Positions 47,125-55,881 of a DNA stretch of 64,000 bases are shown piece by piece (positions within the stretch are counted from its first letter, which is position 1; every line of letters begins with the position of its first letter). The DNA is taken from NCBI RefSeq assembly GCF_005937885.2, contig NZ_CP042176.1:2537501-2601500 (forward strand). The letters run 5' to 3'. The translations under genes were made by a program, and so were the position numbers. This DNA comes from Bradyrhizobium sp. KBS0727 (GTDB lineage Bacteria; Pseudomonadota; Alphaproteobacteria; Rhizobiales; Xanthobacteraceae). Below the pieces are notes generated by a model, which had not been told where the DNA came from, did no database searches, and saw only the letters and a list, made by a program, of their open reading frames with translations.

Positions 47125-47603
47125 CGCTGCGCCTCCGCAACCAGCGCGTCGATCCGCGCTTCGTCGAGCCGTCCGATGACGCGGCCGTCCAGCATCGCCG
47201 ACGGCGCGGTGGCGCAGAGGCCGAGGCAATAGATCGGTTCCAGCGTGACGCGCGCATCGGCGGTGGTATTGCCTAGGGAAATGCCGAGCTTGCTCTCCGC
47301 GCGCGCTGCAAGCGCATCGCCGCCGGCGGCCTGGCAGGCCTCGGCGCGGCAAAGTTTCAGCACATGGCGGCCGGCGGGCTGGTGACGGAAGTCGTGATAG
47401 AACGTGAACACGCCATGGACCTCGGCGCGTGACAAATTAAGTGCGGCGGCGATCATGGGAATGGCGGGCTGCGGGATGTAACCGAAGGCTTCCTGCAGCG
47501 CGTGCAGGATCACCAGCGTGGCCCCTTCGAGGTGATCGTGTTCGGCGATGATCTCGGCGCCGCGCGCCTCGTTCCAGGGTTCGTAGGCCGGTGTCATCCG
47601 CAT
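47121..47603 (-). CDS. fdsG: NAD-dependent formate dehydrogenase gamma (NuoE-like) subunit
   Basis: A 160-residue NuoE-like protein with a thioredoxin fold and a [2Fe-2S] cluster bound by the cysteines of KLCRAEACQA and IYCLGLCATAP. It begins MRMTPAYEPWNEARGAEI; an ATG two codons later is also possible. It is the first gene of fdsG-fdsB-fdsA-fdhD-fdsD and is divergent from the LysR gene. Confidence 0.93.
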   Translation of the reverse strand: MRMTPAYEPWNEARGAEIIAEHDHLEGATLVILHALQEAFGYIPQPAIPMIAAALNLSRAEVHGVFTFYHDFRHQPAGRHVLKLCRAEACQAAGGDALAARAESKLGISLGNTTADARVTLEPIYCLGLCATAPSAMLDGRVIGRLDEARIDALVAEAQR

Positions 47604-47714
47604 TCTCGCTGAGAGGGTTATGGCCCGCGGATCAGAATTGGAATTGCTCCGGATATCAATAAAGCTGTCTCATGCTGCGATACGGAAACCCGATCAATTG
47701 GCTGTCGAAATCGA

Positions 47715-47729
47715 GCGATATGAAATCGC
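47715..47729. promoter_or_regulatory. Possible LysR-type operator between fdsG and its regulator
   Basis: GCGAT-ATGAA-ATCGC is a perfect 5-bp inverted repeat in the 243-base divergent spacer, an appropriate place for an autoregulating LysR protein. The spacing does not fit the strict T-N11-A pattern, so this remains a suggestion. Confidence 0.3.
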
Positions 47730-47846
47730 AATGATGACGAAACCGCGTGTTTGGACCGCGGCTTTGGCGTAGGGTCGGCGCGGCAGCCGTGCTATTTGTG
47801 ACAGCGGAACAGCCGGATTCATGTTTAACTTTTTGGGGCTCACTTC

Positions 47847-48737
47847 TTGATCGACAAGCTTGAACTTCTGCTGGCGCTGGCAAAGGAGCGGCACTTCGGA
47901 CGGGCTGCCGAGGCCTGCGGCGTCACCCAGCCGACGATGTCGACCAGCCTCAAGCAGCTCGAGGAAATCCTCGGCGTCATGCTGGTGCAGCGCGGCTCGC
48001 GCTTTCAGGGCTTTACGCCGGAAGGCGAACGCACGCTCGACTGGGCGCGGCGGATCGTCGGCGATGCCCGCGCGATGCGGCAGGAGATCAACGGCCTCAA
48101 GGACAAGCTCTCCGGCGAGATCAGGCTCGCCGCGATCCCGACCGTGCTCGGCATGGTGGCGTCGCTGACGACGCCGTTCCGCGCCAAGCATCCCGATGTG
48201 CAGTTTCAAATCCAGTCCTGCACCTCGGCCGACGTGCTGGGGTTGTTGGAAAATCTCGAGGTCGATGCCGGGCTGACCTATATCGAGAACGAGCCGATCG
48301 GCAAGGTTCGCACCATTCCGCTCTATAACGAAAGCTACCGCCTGCTGACGGCGCCCGATGCGATGTTCGGCGATCGCAAGCAGGTGACCTGGAAGGAGGT
48401 CGGGCAGGTGCCGCTGTGCCTGCTGACGCCGGACATGCAGAACCGCCGCATCATCGACCGCGCGCTGAAGTCGGTGGGCGCGGAAGCCGTTCCGACGCTG
48501 ACGTCGAACTCGCTGCTGGTGCTCTACACCCACGTCAAGACCGGGCGCTGGGCCAGCGTGATGCCGGCGAAGCTCGCCGAGACGCTCGGACTTGCGGACG
48601 CCGTCCGCAGCATTCCGATCGTCGATCCCGTGGTCAATTACAGCATCGGCCTCGTGATCCCGCAGCGCGACCCGATGACGCCGTTGATCGCTGCATTGGT
48701 GCAGGTCGCGCGCGAGGTCGCGCCGACGCTGGAGTAA
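47847..48737 (+). CDS. LysR-family transcriptional regulator, probable fds regulator
   Basis: A 296-residue LysR protein: an N-terminal winged helix (MIDKLELLLALAKERHFGRA, VTQPTMSTSLKQLEEILG) and a C-terminal periplasmic-binding-like effector domain (IRLAAIPTVLGMVASLTTPF). It starts with TTG at 47847. It is divergent from fdsG, the arrangement seen for FdsR-type regulators of formate dehydrogenase in Cupriavidus, so it probably senses formate and controls the operon. That link is by position. Confidence 0.88.
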   Translation: MIDKLELLLALAKERHFGRAAEACGVTQPTMSTSLKQLEEILGVMLVQRGSRFQGFTPEGERTLDWARRIVGDARAMRQEINGLKDKLSGEIRLAAIPTVLGMVASLTTPFRAKHPDVQFQIQSCTSADVLGLLENLEVDAGLTYIENEPIGKVRTIPLYNESYRLLTAPDAMFGDRKQVTWKEVGQVPLCLLTPDMQNRRIIDRALKSVGAEAVPTLTSNSLLVLYTHVKTGRWASVMPAKLAETLGLADAVRSIPIVDPVVNYSIGLVIPQRDPMTPLIAALVQVAREVAPTLE

Positions 48738-48746
48738 GCCGCCGGA

Positions 48747-51044
48747 TCAGGCCGCCGCCGACAGCTTCGCCGCTTGCGGATCGCGCGGCAGGGTGACGCG
48801 CACGATGGTGCCGGTGCCGAGCTTGGAGCGCAGCTGCATATTTCCGCCATGCAGATTGGTCAGCGACCGGGCGATCGCAAGCCCCAATCCCGAGCCCTGA
48901 TAGGTCTTGGTGAGCTGGCTCTCGACCTGTTCGAACGGCTTGCCCAGCCGCCGCAGCGATTCCGGCGCGATGCCGATGCCGGTGTCGGCGATGACAAGCA
49001 CGATGGAGTCGGGCAGCACCCGGCTGCGGACGGTGACGCGGCCGTCGTCGGGGGTGAACTTCACCGCGTTCGACAAGAGGTTGACGAAGATCTGCTTGAC
49101 CGCGCGGCGGTCGGCGACCAGCGAGATCGTGCTTTCGACCTCGGCGTCGAGCGTCAGATGCTTGTCCTCGGCGCGGCCGGAGACCACCCGCAGCGACTCC
49201 GCCACGATCTTCGACAGATCGAGCTGCTCCATGTCGAGCTTCATGCGGCCGGCCTCGATCTTCGACATGTCGAGGATGTCGTTGATGACCTCGAGCAGGT
49301 ATTTTCCCGACGTCAGGATGTCGTGGCAGTACTCCTGATACTTGTCGGAGCCGAGTACGCCGAACATGCCGCTGCCCATGATCTCGGAGAAGCCGATGAT
49401 GGCGTTGAGCGGGGTGCGCAGTTCGTGGCTCATATTGGCGAGGAATTTCGACTTGGCCTGGTTGGCTTCCTCGGCGCGGTTCTTCTCCTGCGAATATTTC
49501 TCGGCAAGATCGGCAAGCTCGGCCTGAGATTTCTTCAGGTCGAGCACGTTGGCGCGCAGCCGGCCGTCGTTTTCGATCAGCTTCTGTTCGTGTTCCTTGA
49601 TGCGGGTGATGTCGGTGCCGACCGAGACGTAGCCGCCGTCCTTGGTGCGGCGTTCCGAGATGTGCAGCCAGCTGCCGTCGTCGAGCTGCGCCTCGAAGGT
49701 GCGCGCGCCGGGCGCCTGGGCGCCGGTCTCGTGCAGCCGGGTGCGGACTTCCGGCATACTGCCGACCTCGATCACGGTCTCGTAGGACGTGCCGGGGGTC
49801 ACCGCCGAGTCCGGCAGCTTGTGCAGGCGCTGGAAATGCGAGTTGCAGAGCACCAGGCGGTCGTCCGCGTCCCATAGCACGAAGGCTTCCGGGATGGTCT
49901 CGATGGCGTCGCGCAGCCGCAGATCAGCTTCCACGGTCTTTTCGGCGAGGCTCTTCTGCTCGGTGATGTCGACGGCGATGCCGATCAAATGCAGTCCGCC
50001 GTCGGCCGCGGCCTGGCTGAGTTCGCAGCGGACGCGCAGCCAGATCCAGTGGCCGCCGGTGTGCTGCATGCGAAACGTCTGGTCGATGTGGTCGAGCTTG
50101 CCGGAGATCAGCTGATCGGCGATGTCGAACAGGTTGATGTCGTCGGATTTCACCAGCGCGTTGACTTCGCCGAAGGTGAGCAGGTCGTGGCGGGAGTCCA
50201 GCCCCAGCATGGTGAACATCGACTGCGACCAGAAGATCCTTCCGCGCGAGAGGTCCCAGTCCCACAGGCCGCAGCGGCCGCGGTTGAGCGCGGTGTCGAT
50301 CCGGCCGCGCACGGCGTCGTTGATCAGGTCGCCCTCGCGGGCGCGGGTCGATTGCCAGTGGAAGGCGAAGCCGAGGATCAGCACGACGAATCCCGTGGTC
50401 GCGGACAGCGTGACCGAGAGCGCGGCATCGGATCCCCAGAGCGGATCGACACTCTCCTGGATGACGATGACCTGGCCGGGCAGTTGCTTGACCAGCTTTG
50501 AGATCGCCATGGCGCCGTTGCCGTTCGGCAGCGTCATGTCGTTGACGACGCCTTGCTGGCCGGGCGCGGCCAGCAACTGCGCCGTGCTGATGACGTCGAG
50601 CACGCGGTCGCTGCCGCCCATGCCGGCTTCGGCGGGAACGCGGGCCAGCACGCGGTGATCGGCGCCGGTGATGATGACGTGACGGCCGGCGGCGACCGCC
50701 CAGGCGGGGATGAGATCGGGCAACAGGGCTTGCAGCCGCTCGATGTTGGCGGGGCGGTCCTGCCGGATGGAGGCGAGGTGATCGAGGCGTTCGGCCAAGA
50801 GGTCGGTGAGGGCGGCGATGTCGCGCTTCATCGCGGCGCGTTTCTGCCGGCTCTGGTCGATGACCTGCACGAAGGCGCCGAGGCAGATGGTGATCAGGAA
50901 GGCGATGATCAGGGTGGGCACGGCGCGGCGCAATGCCGGCTCCGCGGTGAGCAGCCTGTGATAGGCCGGCTTCGCGATCGATTGCGCCAATCCCTTGATC
51001 GAGTCGGATTGGACACACGCGTTCGCCGCATGCGCACGCGCCAT
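48747..51044 (-). CDS. PAS sensor histidine kinase, PleC-like
   Basis: A 765-residue membrane kinase from the ATG at 51044; an ATG six codons earlier (51062) has no ribosome site, while GGGGG precedes 51044. Membrane segments (about 44-61 and 211-229) flank a ~150-residue periplasmic sensor. Two PAS domains follow ([29 protein letters not shown]), then HisKA with the acceptor in [20 protein letters not shown], and an HATPase ([25 protein letters not shown]). The HisKA extension [17 protein letters not shown] is characteristic of the PleC/DivJ group of cell-cycle kinases, so a partner such as DivK is likely; orthology is inferred. Confidence 0.85.
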   Translation of the reverse strand: MARAHAANACVQSDSIKGLAQSIAKPAYHRLLTAEPALRRAVPTLIIAFLITICLGAFVQVIDQSRQKRAAMKRDIAALTDLLAERLDHLASIRQDRPANIERLQALLPDLIPAWAVAAGRHVIITGADHRVLARVPAEAGMGGSDRVLDVISTAQLLAAPGQQGVVNDMTLPNGNGAMAISKLVKQLPGQVIVIQESVDPLWGSDAALSVTLSATTGFVVLILGFAFHWQSTRAREGDLINDAVRGRIDTALNRGRCGLWDWDLSRGRIFWSQSMFTMLGLDSRHDLLTFGEVNALVKSDDINLFDIADQLISGKLDHIDQTFRMQHTGGHWIWLRVRCELSQAAADGGLHLIGIAVDITEQKSLAEKTVEADLRLRDAIETIPEAFVLWDADDRLVLCNSHFQRLHKLPDSAVTPGTSYETVIEVGSMPEVRTRLHETGAQAPGARTFEAQLDDGSWLHISERRTKDGGYVSVGTDITRIKEHEQKLIENDGRLRANVLDLKKSQAELADLAEKYSQEKNRAEEANQAKSKFLANMSHELRTPLNAIIGFSEIMGSGMFGVLGSDKYQEYCHDILTSGKYLLEVINDILDMSKIEAGRMKLDMEQLDLSKIVAESLRVVSGRAEDKHLTLDAEVESTISLVADRRAVKQIFVNLLSNAVKFTPDDGRVTVRSRVLPDSIVLVIADTGIGIAPESLRRLGKPFEQVESQLTKTYQGSGLGLAIARSLTNLHGGNMQLRSKLGTGTIVRVTLPRDPQAAKLSAAA

Positions 51045-51245
51045 GCTGTAGACCCCCACCATATGTGTTTTTTAACACCGTCCGGAAGCACCCCACGTCG
51101 CTTCCGAATCACAGTGATTTGAATCCAGTTTTCCGGAGCTGTCGAGAGTCAACGATTCGTTAATTTGAAATAAATCTTGTCCAAAGCGAAATAGGGATTC
51201 CAAAAGTGAGTCCGAAACGGGAACGCTCCGCAGGACTACGTAAGA

Positions 51246-52622
51246 CTACGTGCGCGGCGGCTCGGCGTGGCTGATGACGCGCTTGATGGAGGGGAAGGCG
51301 CGGCGCAGCGCGCGCTCGATCTCGTCGACGCTCTCGTGCACCTTGATGACGCTCATCGACGGCGCGGCGCGGCAGTGGAAGTTGACGATTTCGCCGGCGT
51401 CGGTGTCGCGGACCCGCACGTTATGGATGTCGTGGATGGCCCCATTGGCGGCAAAGCGCGTCAGCGCGGCCTTGACGGCCTCGACCCGCGCCGGCTGCGC
51501 GTCGGTGCCGTGCGGCAATTCCGGCTCCAGCGGCTCGATATGGGTGTCGACCTCGACATCCTCGCCAAATTCGTCGCGGATGCTGCGCTCCAGGTCATGG
51601 GCGATGTCGTGCGCCGCCAGAAGCTCCATCTCGCCGTCGACCTCGAGGTCGATCGAGACCGTCAGCCGGCCGCCGACGTCGTGCACGGTGACATGGTGGA
51701 TGGCGAGGCCGGAATTGCGCGCGATCACCATGATGCGCTCGCGCACGCTCTCATTGTCGCGGGCGACCGGCACCGCCGTGAAGGTCAGGTCGGCGTCGCC
51801 GAGCGCGCTGGAGACGGCTGCCTGCGCGTTGCGCTTGATCGCCTCGACGCGGTCGATCGGGGTGGTGCGCGGCACCTTGACGATGGCGTCGATGAAATGG
51901 GTGGGGCCGACCATGCGGACCCGCAAACGTTCCACATCGACCACGCCCGGCACCGCGCGGATCGCGGCGGTGGCTTTTTCCGAGACGCCGTCCGGCGCGC
52001 GGTCGAGCAGGGTCTCGACGGTGGAGCGCGCCAGCCGCAGGCCGAGGATCGAAATCATCACGGCAACGCCGATCGCGGCCGCCGCATCGCCCCACCAGTA
52101 ACCGAGGCCCGAGAGCGCGAGCCCGATGATGACGGCGAACGACCCGAACACGTCGGAGGCGAAATGCAGCGCGTCGGCGGCGAGCGCCTGGCTTTTGGTC
52201 GCGCGCGCCGCGCGGTGCAGCGCCCAGGCCCGCCAGAAATTCACTGATATGTCGGCCACCAGCACGACGAACGGGATCGCCGACAGCACCGGCGGCGGCG
52301 TTCCCTCATGCAGCCGGCCCCAGGCCGCCACCAGGATGCCGCCGGCCAGCACATAGAGCATCGCGATGACGCCGAGCGCCGACAGGCTCTCGATCTTGCC
52401 ATGGCCATAATGGTGCTCGTCGTCGGCGGGCTTGTCGGACACCCGCACCACCAGCCAGGTGATGACGGTCGCCACCAGGTCGACGGACGAGTGCAGGGCC
52501 TCCGAGATCAGCGCCAGCGAGCCGATTGCGATGCCGACCACGAATTTTGCGGCGGCCATGCCGGCGCTGGCAAAAATCGAGATCGCGGCGACGGAGGTTT
52601 TGGTGGAATGCGTGCTGCTCAT
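51246..52622 (-). CDS. Cation diffusion facilitator family transporter
   Basis: A 458-residue inner-membrane metal/proton antiporter from the ATG at 52622. Six membrane segments span the N-terminal ~210 residues, with metal-site motifs EALHSSVDLVAT and ADDEHHYGHGKIES. The cytoplasmic C-terminal part is long and contains a domain resembling a second CDF dimerisation module (FHCRAAPSMSVIKVHESVDE). Such extended members usually export zinc, cobalt, iron or manganese; the metal cannot be assigned. The open frame continues upstream but without family features. Confidence 0.9.
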   Translation of the reverse strand: MSSTHSTKTSVAAISIFASAGMAAAKFVVGIAIGSLALISEALHSSVDLVATVITWLVVRVSDKPADDEHHYGHGKIESLSALGVIAMLYVLAGGILVAAWGRLHEGTPPPVLSAIPFVVLVADISVNFWRAWALHRAARATKSQALAADALHFASDVFGSFAVIIGLALSGLGYWWGDAAAAIGVAVMISILGLRLARSTVETLLDRAPDGVSEKATAAIRAVPGVVDVERLRVRMVGPTHFIDAIVKVPRTTPIDRVEAIKRNAQAAVSSALGDADLTFTAVPVARDNESVRERIMVIARNSGLAIHHVTVHDVGGRLTVSIDLEVDGEMELLAAHDIAHDLERSIRDEFGEDVEVDTHIEPLEPELPHGTDAQPARVEAVKAALTRFAANGAIHDIHNVRVRDTDAGEIVNFHCRAAPSMSVIKVHESVDEIERALRRAFPSIKRVISHAEPPRT

Positions 52623-52752
52623 GCGCGGCGGTGTAGCAGGGCGATGTGCAAGATCAAAGCGCGGATAAATGTCGCAATCGCCACTCATTCGCAGGAGCGG
52701 TGTGTTGCGAATTGTTCTGAATTTAAACAGCGGCTGCATTGGGTAAAACACC

Positions 52753-52911
52753 ATCATTGCGAGCGAAGCGACTTGTCCGCCGAAGCTCCGCGAGCGAAGG
52801 CGGAAGCAATCCATTTTTGGCGCCGTCATTCCGGGGCGATGCGCAGCATCGAACCTCAGATGCGCAATTGCGCATCTGAGGTCTGGTCCTTCGGACCATC
52901 CCGGAATGACA
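52753..52911. repeat. Compound palindromic repeat with a perfect 30-base palindrome
   Basis: The left part (CATTGCGAGCGAAGCGAC to AAGCAATCCA) resembles the repeat at 41510. The right part is a hairpin with arms GTCATTCCGGG / CCCGGAATGAC enclosing bases 52853-52882, a perfect palindrome of two 15-base halves (ACCTCAGATGCGCAA and its complement). This is a dispersed Bradyrhizobium-type intergenic repeat. Confidence 0.8.
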
Positions 52912-52982
52912 AATGATAGATACAGTTCTTCATCCTCGCGGCATGTTCCGCCTGAGCCTTGCAAATTCATTCGCCCAAATAA

Positions 52983-53330
52983 GAGGGCGCAGGGAATGCC
53001 GGGGCGCACGCTGCACCCGCGGTCTCGCGTGCAAAGGGTAGAAAGTGACGCACACGAGCATACAGGTCAGCGGAAACACTCCGACATTCCCTGCGCAATG
53101 GTTTTACGGCTTATGCCGTGCTCACCCCGGCGACGAATTCTGTTTTTGTCACCGTCGCTGGCGGATTAAGGCTGATCGAACCGGTTGGCTCGACTTCGCC
53201 TCCGCCAGCTTGACATCAGCAACGGATGCCAGGCCCACACGGTTTTGCCGTACGCGACACATCTGGTTTCGCCTCAACGACTCCACCAGGCACTACGCCG
53301 GTCGTCCGCACGCTGTGTCCGCTCACGAGC
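52983..53330. repeat. Structured multi-copy-type element, possible non-coding RNA
   Basis: This stretch resembles a sequence I recall from many intergenic regions of Bradyrhizobium and Rhodopseudomonas. It begins with an inverted repeat, GCGCAGGGAATGCCGG (52987-53002) against CCGACATTCCCTGCGC (53081-53096, one mismatch), and continues to about CACTACGCCGG. Open frames run across it but have no codon-like character. Copy number cannot be checked from this window alone. Confidence 0.45.
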
Positions 53331-53447
53331 AAAGCCCGCCCTGCGACCACCACACGCGCCCGACGCTGCCGCGTCCACCGCAACCTGCCCCTCGTCGTGA
53401 CGACGGCCGACGCCCCTTGTGTCCGCGAAATCTGCCAGAATGTGCGA

Positions 53448-53474
53448 ACGGGCGGTTCTCGCAAAACCGCCCGT
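53448..53474. terminator. Perfect 10-bp hairpin upstream of the IS110 gene
   Basis: ACGGGCGGTT-CTCGCAA-AACCGCCCGT lies about 135 bases before the transposase start. It could block read-through into the insertion sequence or belong to its end; the element boundaries are not visible. Confidence 0.4.
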
Positions 53475-53606
53475 CGCTGGAACTGAGCCCGTGACGCCCC
53501 AAAGGCGGCAGAGCCTGAGATCAGAGCAAGGGACAGCTCCGGTGGTCTTCCTCAACCCGAATAGTTGCAAGGGCTTCGAGCCCGAACCGAGCAAGGAAGG
53601 GAGTAG

Positions 53607-54569
<963 letters not shown>

Positions 54570-54882
54570 CTGCGCTCGGTCTCCGACCGTGCGCATGGAA
54601 AGCCAACAGACCGACGAGCGGGCGGGGTCAAGGCCGTAGCCGCCGAAGGCGGGGGCGCGTCAGCGCCAGCCTTGAGGCCGCCCGATCGCCGGGCTACTTC
54701 TCAGCATGGTTGCTCTGAGCGGGACAGGATGGCGGGAGTTGTAAGCGTGATTTGGGGTGCGGACGAAGCGGAATATTTTTGCAGGAGGGGACTGGACGGG
54801 TGGAATCGCGTTGATTTGGTTGAGGAAACTAAGCGGAGCGCGCAGGGCGGTTGTTCGGAGGTTTGACCGGTGTGGAGGCCCT

Positions 54883-54931
54883 TCAAGCTCATACCCTGAA
54901 GCTCATTTGTTCAAATTCAACCCAGCAAGCC
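54883..54931 (+). pseudogene. Fragment resembling the 3' half of initiator tRNA (fMet)
   Basis: Without gaps, the sequence keeps the anticodon-arm block GCTCATA-CCTGAAG (anticodon CAT) and, at the correct distance, the T-loop block GTTCAAAT and then CCC. The D-arm half is missing, the T stem no longer pairs, and the acceptor end is altered. About 34 of 49 positions agree with the standard bacterial initiator tRNA by hand alignment. The 723-base stretch from 54570 to 55292 holds no other gene I can support; a second T-arm-like string with CCA lies at 54975-55002. Confidence 0.35.
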
Positions 54932-55292
54932 GATAGCTACCACGCGCATCTGCCCAACTTCGATTCTACCATCCGGAAGTTCGATCCCTCCCACCGCAGC
55001 CAGGCAGTCATGGGTTCGGCCAGGCTCTTTCAGAAACACGAGAATAGGCCGGAAATCCGGGCTTTTCGCGCTTTCGCTTTCGTCTCTGGACTCCCGCTGC
55101 GCCGGACTTGAGCGGGAAATCGCCGAAAGTCTCCGGCCTTGTCCGCGAATATTCCCGTTTTGGGGAGGCTATCGGCGGAGACGAGTTCGATCAGGACTGC
55201 CGCCTGAGCCCGGCACTCGATTTCGCGCCATCCAGCACCCATGCGGTGATCCAACTCGGCGGCGGCGACCCGCGTCCGTGACGGACGAGGCC

Positions 55293-55760
55293 TCAGTCCC
55301 ACACCTCAGGCGGCGCGTTGAACTTGCTGAACACGTTAGCGATCGTCGCAAAGAACCCCTCGGAGGGGATCGGCAAAGCATTGCCGCCCGCTGCCGCGAC
55401 GACGGTCTTCACCGCCTCTGGCGTCTCGGTGACGTATTGGATCTTGTCGGTGATATAGAGCGCCGAGTGCGCTTCGGGTGGATGACCACTCACAAGGCGG
55501 ACCGGCCCCCGCGAGACCGTGCCATTGAACCACACGGGCTTGCCGTTCGGCAGGGTTAGCTGGCCGATATTGGGGTTTTCGGACTTCACAGCAGGAACGA
55601 CTGCGCTCGAGTCCTCGGTGACGAACTGCACGCCCGGGTGATCGATCCGGCATTTCGCATTGGTTTCGGTGGACTCCTCCGGATAGACGACGCGCATCCG
55701 CACAACGTCCGGCCCCGGAATACTGACCGTTGAGCCGTTGGGGGCCGTAAAACTCGGCAT
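55293..55760 (-). CDS. Small protein with internal duplication, function unknown
   Basis: A 155-residue product beginning MPSFTAPNGSTVSIPG, with AGGAG ten bases before the ATG. It consists of two similar ~65-residue halves: APNGSTVSIPGPDVV then IDHPGVQFVTEDSSAV, and LPNGKPVWFNGTVS then ITDKIQYVTETPEAV. Both look beta-rich, ending in a short helix. No signal peptide or catalytic motif is visible. It lies 121 bases downstream of the large nuclease-NTPase gene on the same strand. Whether it belongs to that system is unknown. Confidence 0.65.
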   Translation of the reverse strand: MPSFTAPNGSTVSIPGPDVVRMRVVYPEESTETNAKCRIDHPGVQFVTEDSSAVVPAVKSENPNIGQLTLPNGKPVWFNGTVSRGPVRLVSGHPPEAHSALYITDKIQYVTETPEAVKTVVAAAGGNALPIPSEGFFATIANVFSKFNAPPEVWD

Positions 55761-55881
55761 TAGAGGACTCCTGAATTGCCTTGGTGAAACGAACAGGGGA
55801 CGCAATGAAGGCACTGTGCAACGCTGGGTAGCTTATAGGGCCGCGCGAATTTCGCAACAGCGGGCCGAGCTTCCAATTTTG

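Noticed and set aside
47125..47352. N-terminal extension of fdsB
   Set aside because: The added 76 residues are the wrong-frame reading of fdsG and lack NuoF similarity.
53045..53494. Open frame of 149 codons on the plus strand
   Set aside because: It overlaps the repeat/RNA-like element and a hairpin, has erratic residue composition and no ribosome site; similar frames are multi-copy artefacts.
54975..55002. Second tRNA-like 3' end (T-arm-like string ending in CCA)
   Set aside because: The stem has a mismatch and no anticodon arm could be placed upstream, so it is not reported as a separate tRNA feature.
55030..55302. 90-codon minus-strand frame next to the 155-aa gene
   Set aside because: No start context and no recognisable similarity; probably chance in GC-rich spacer.
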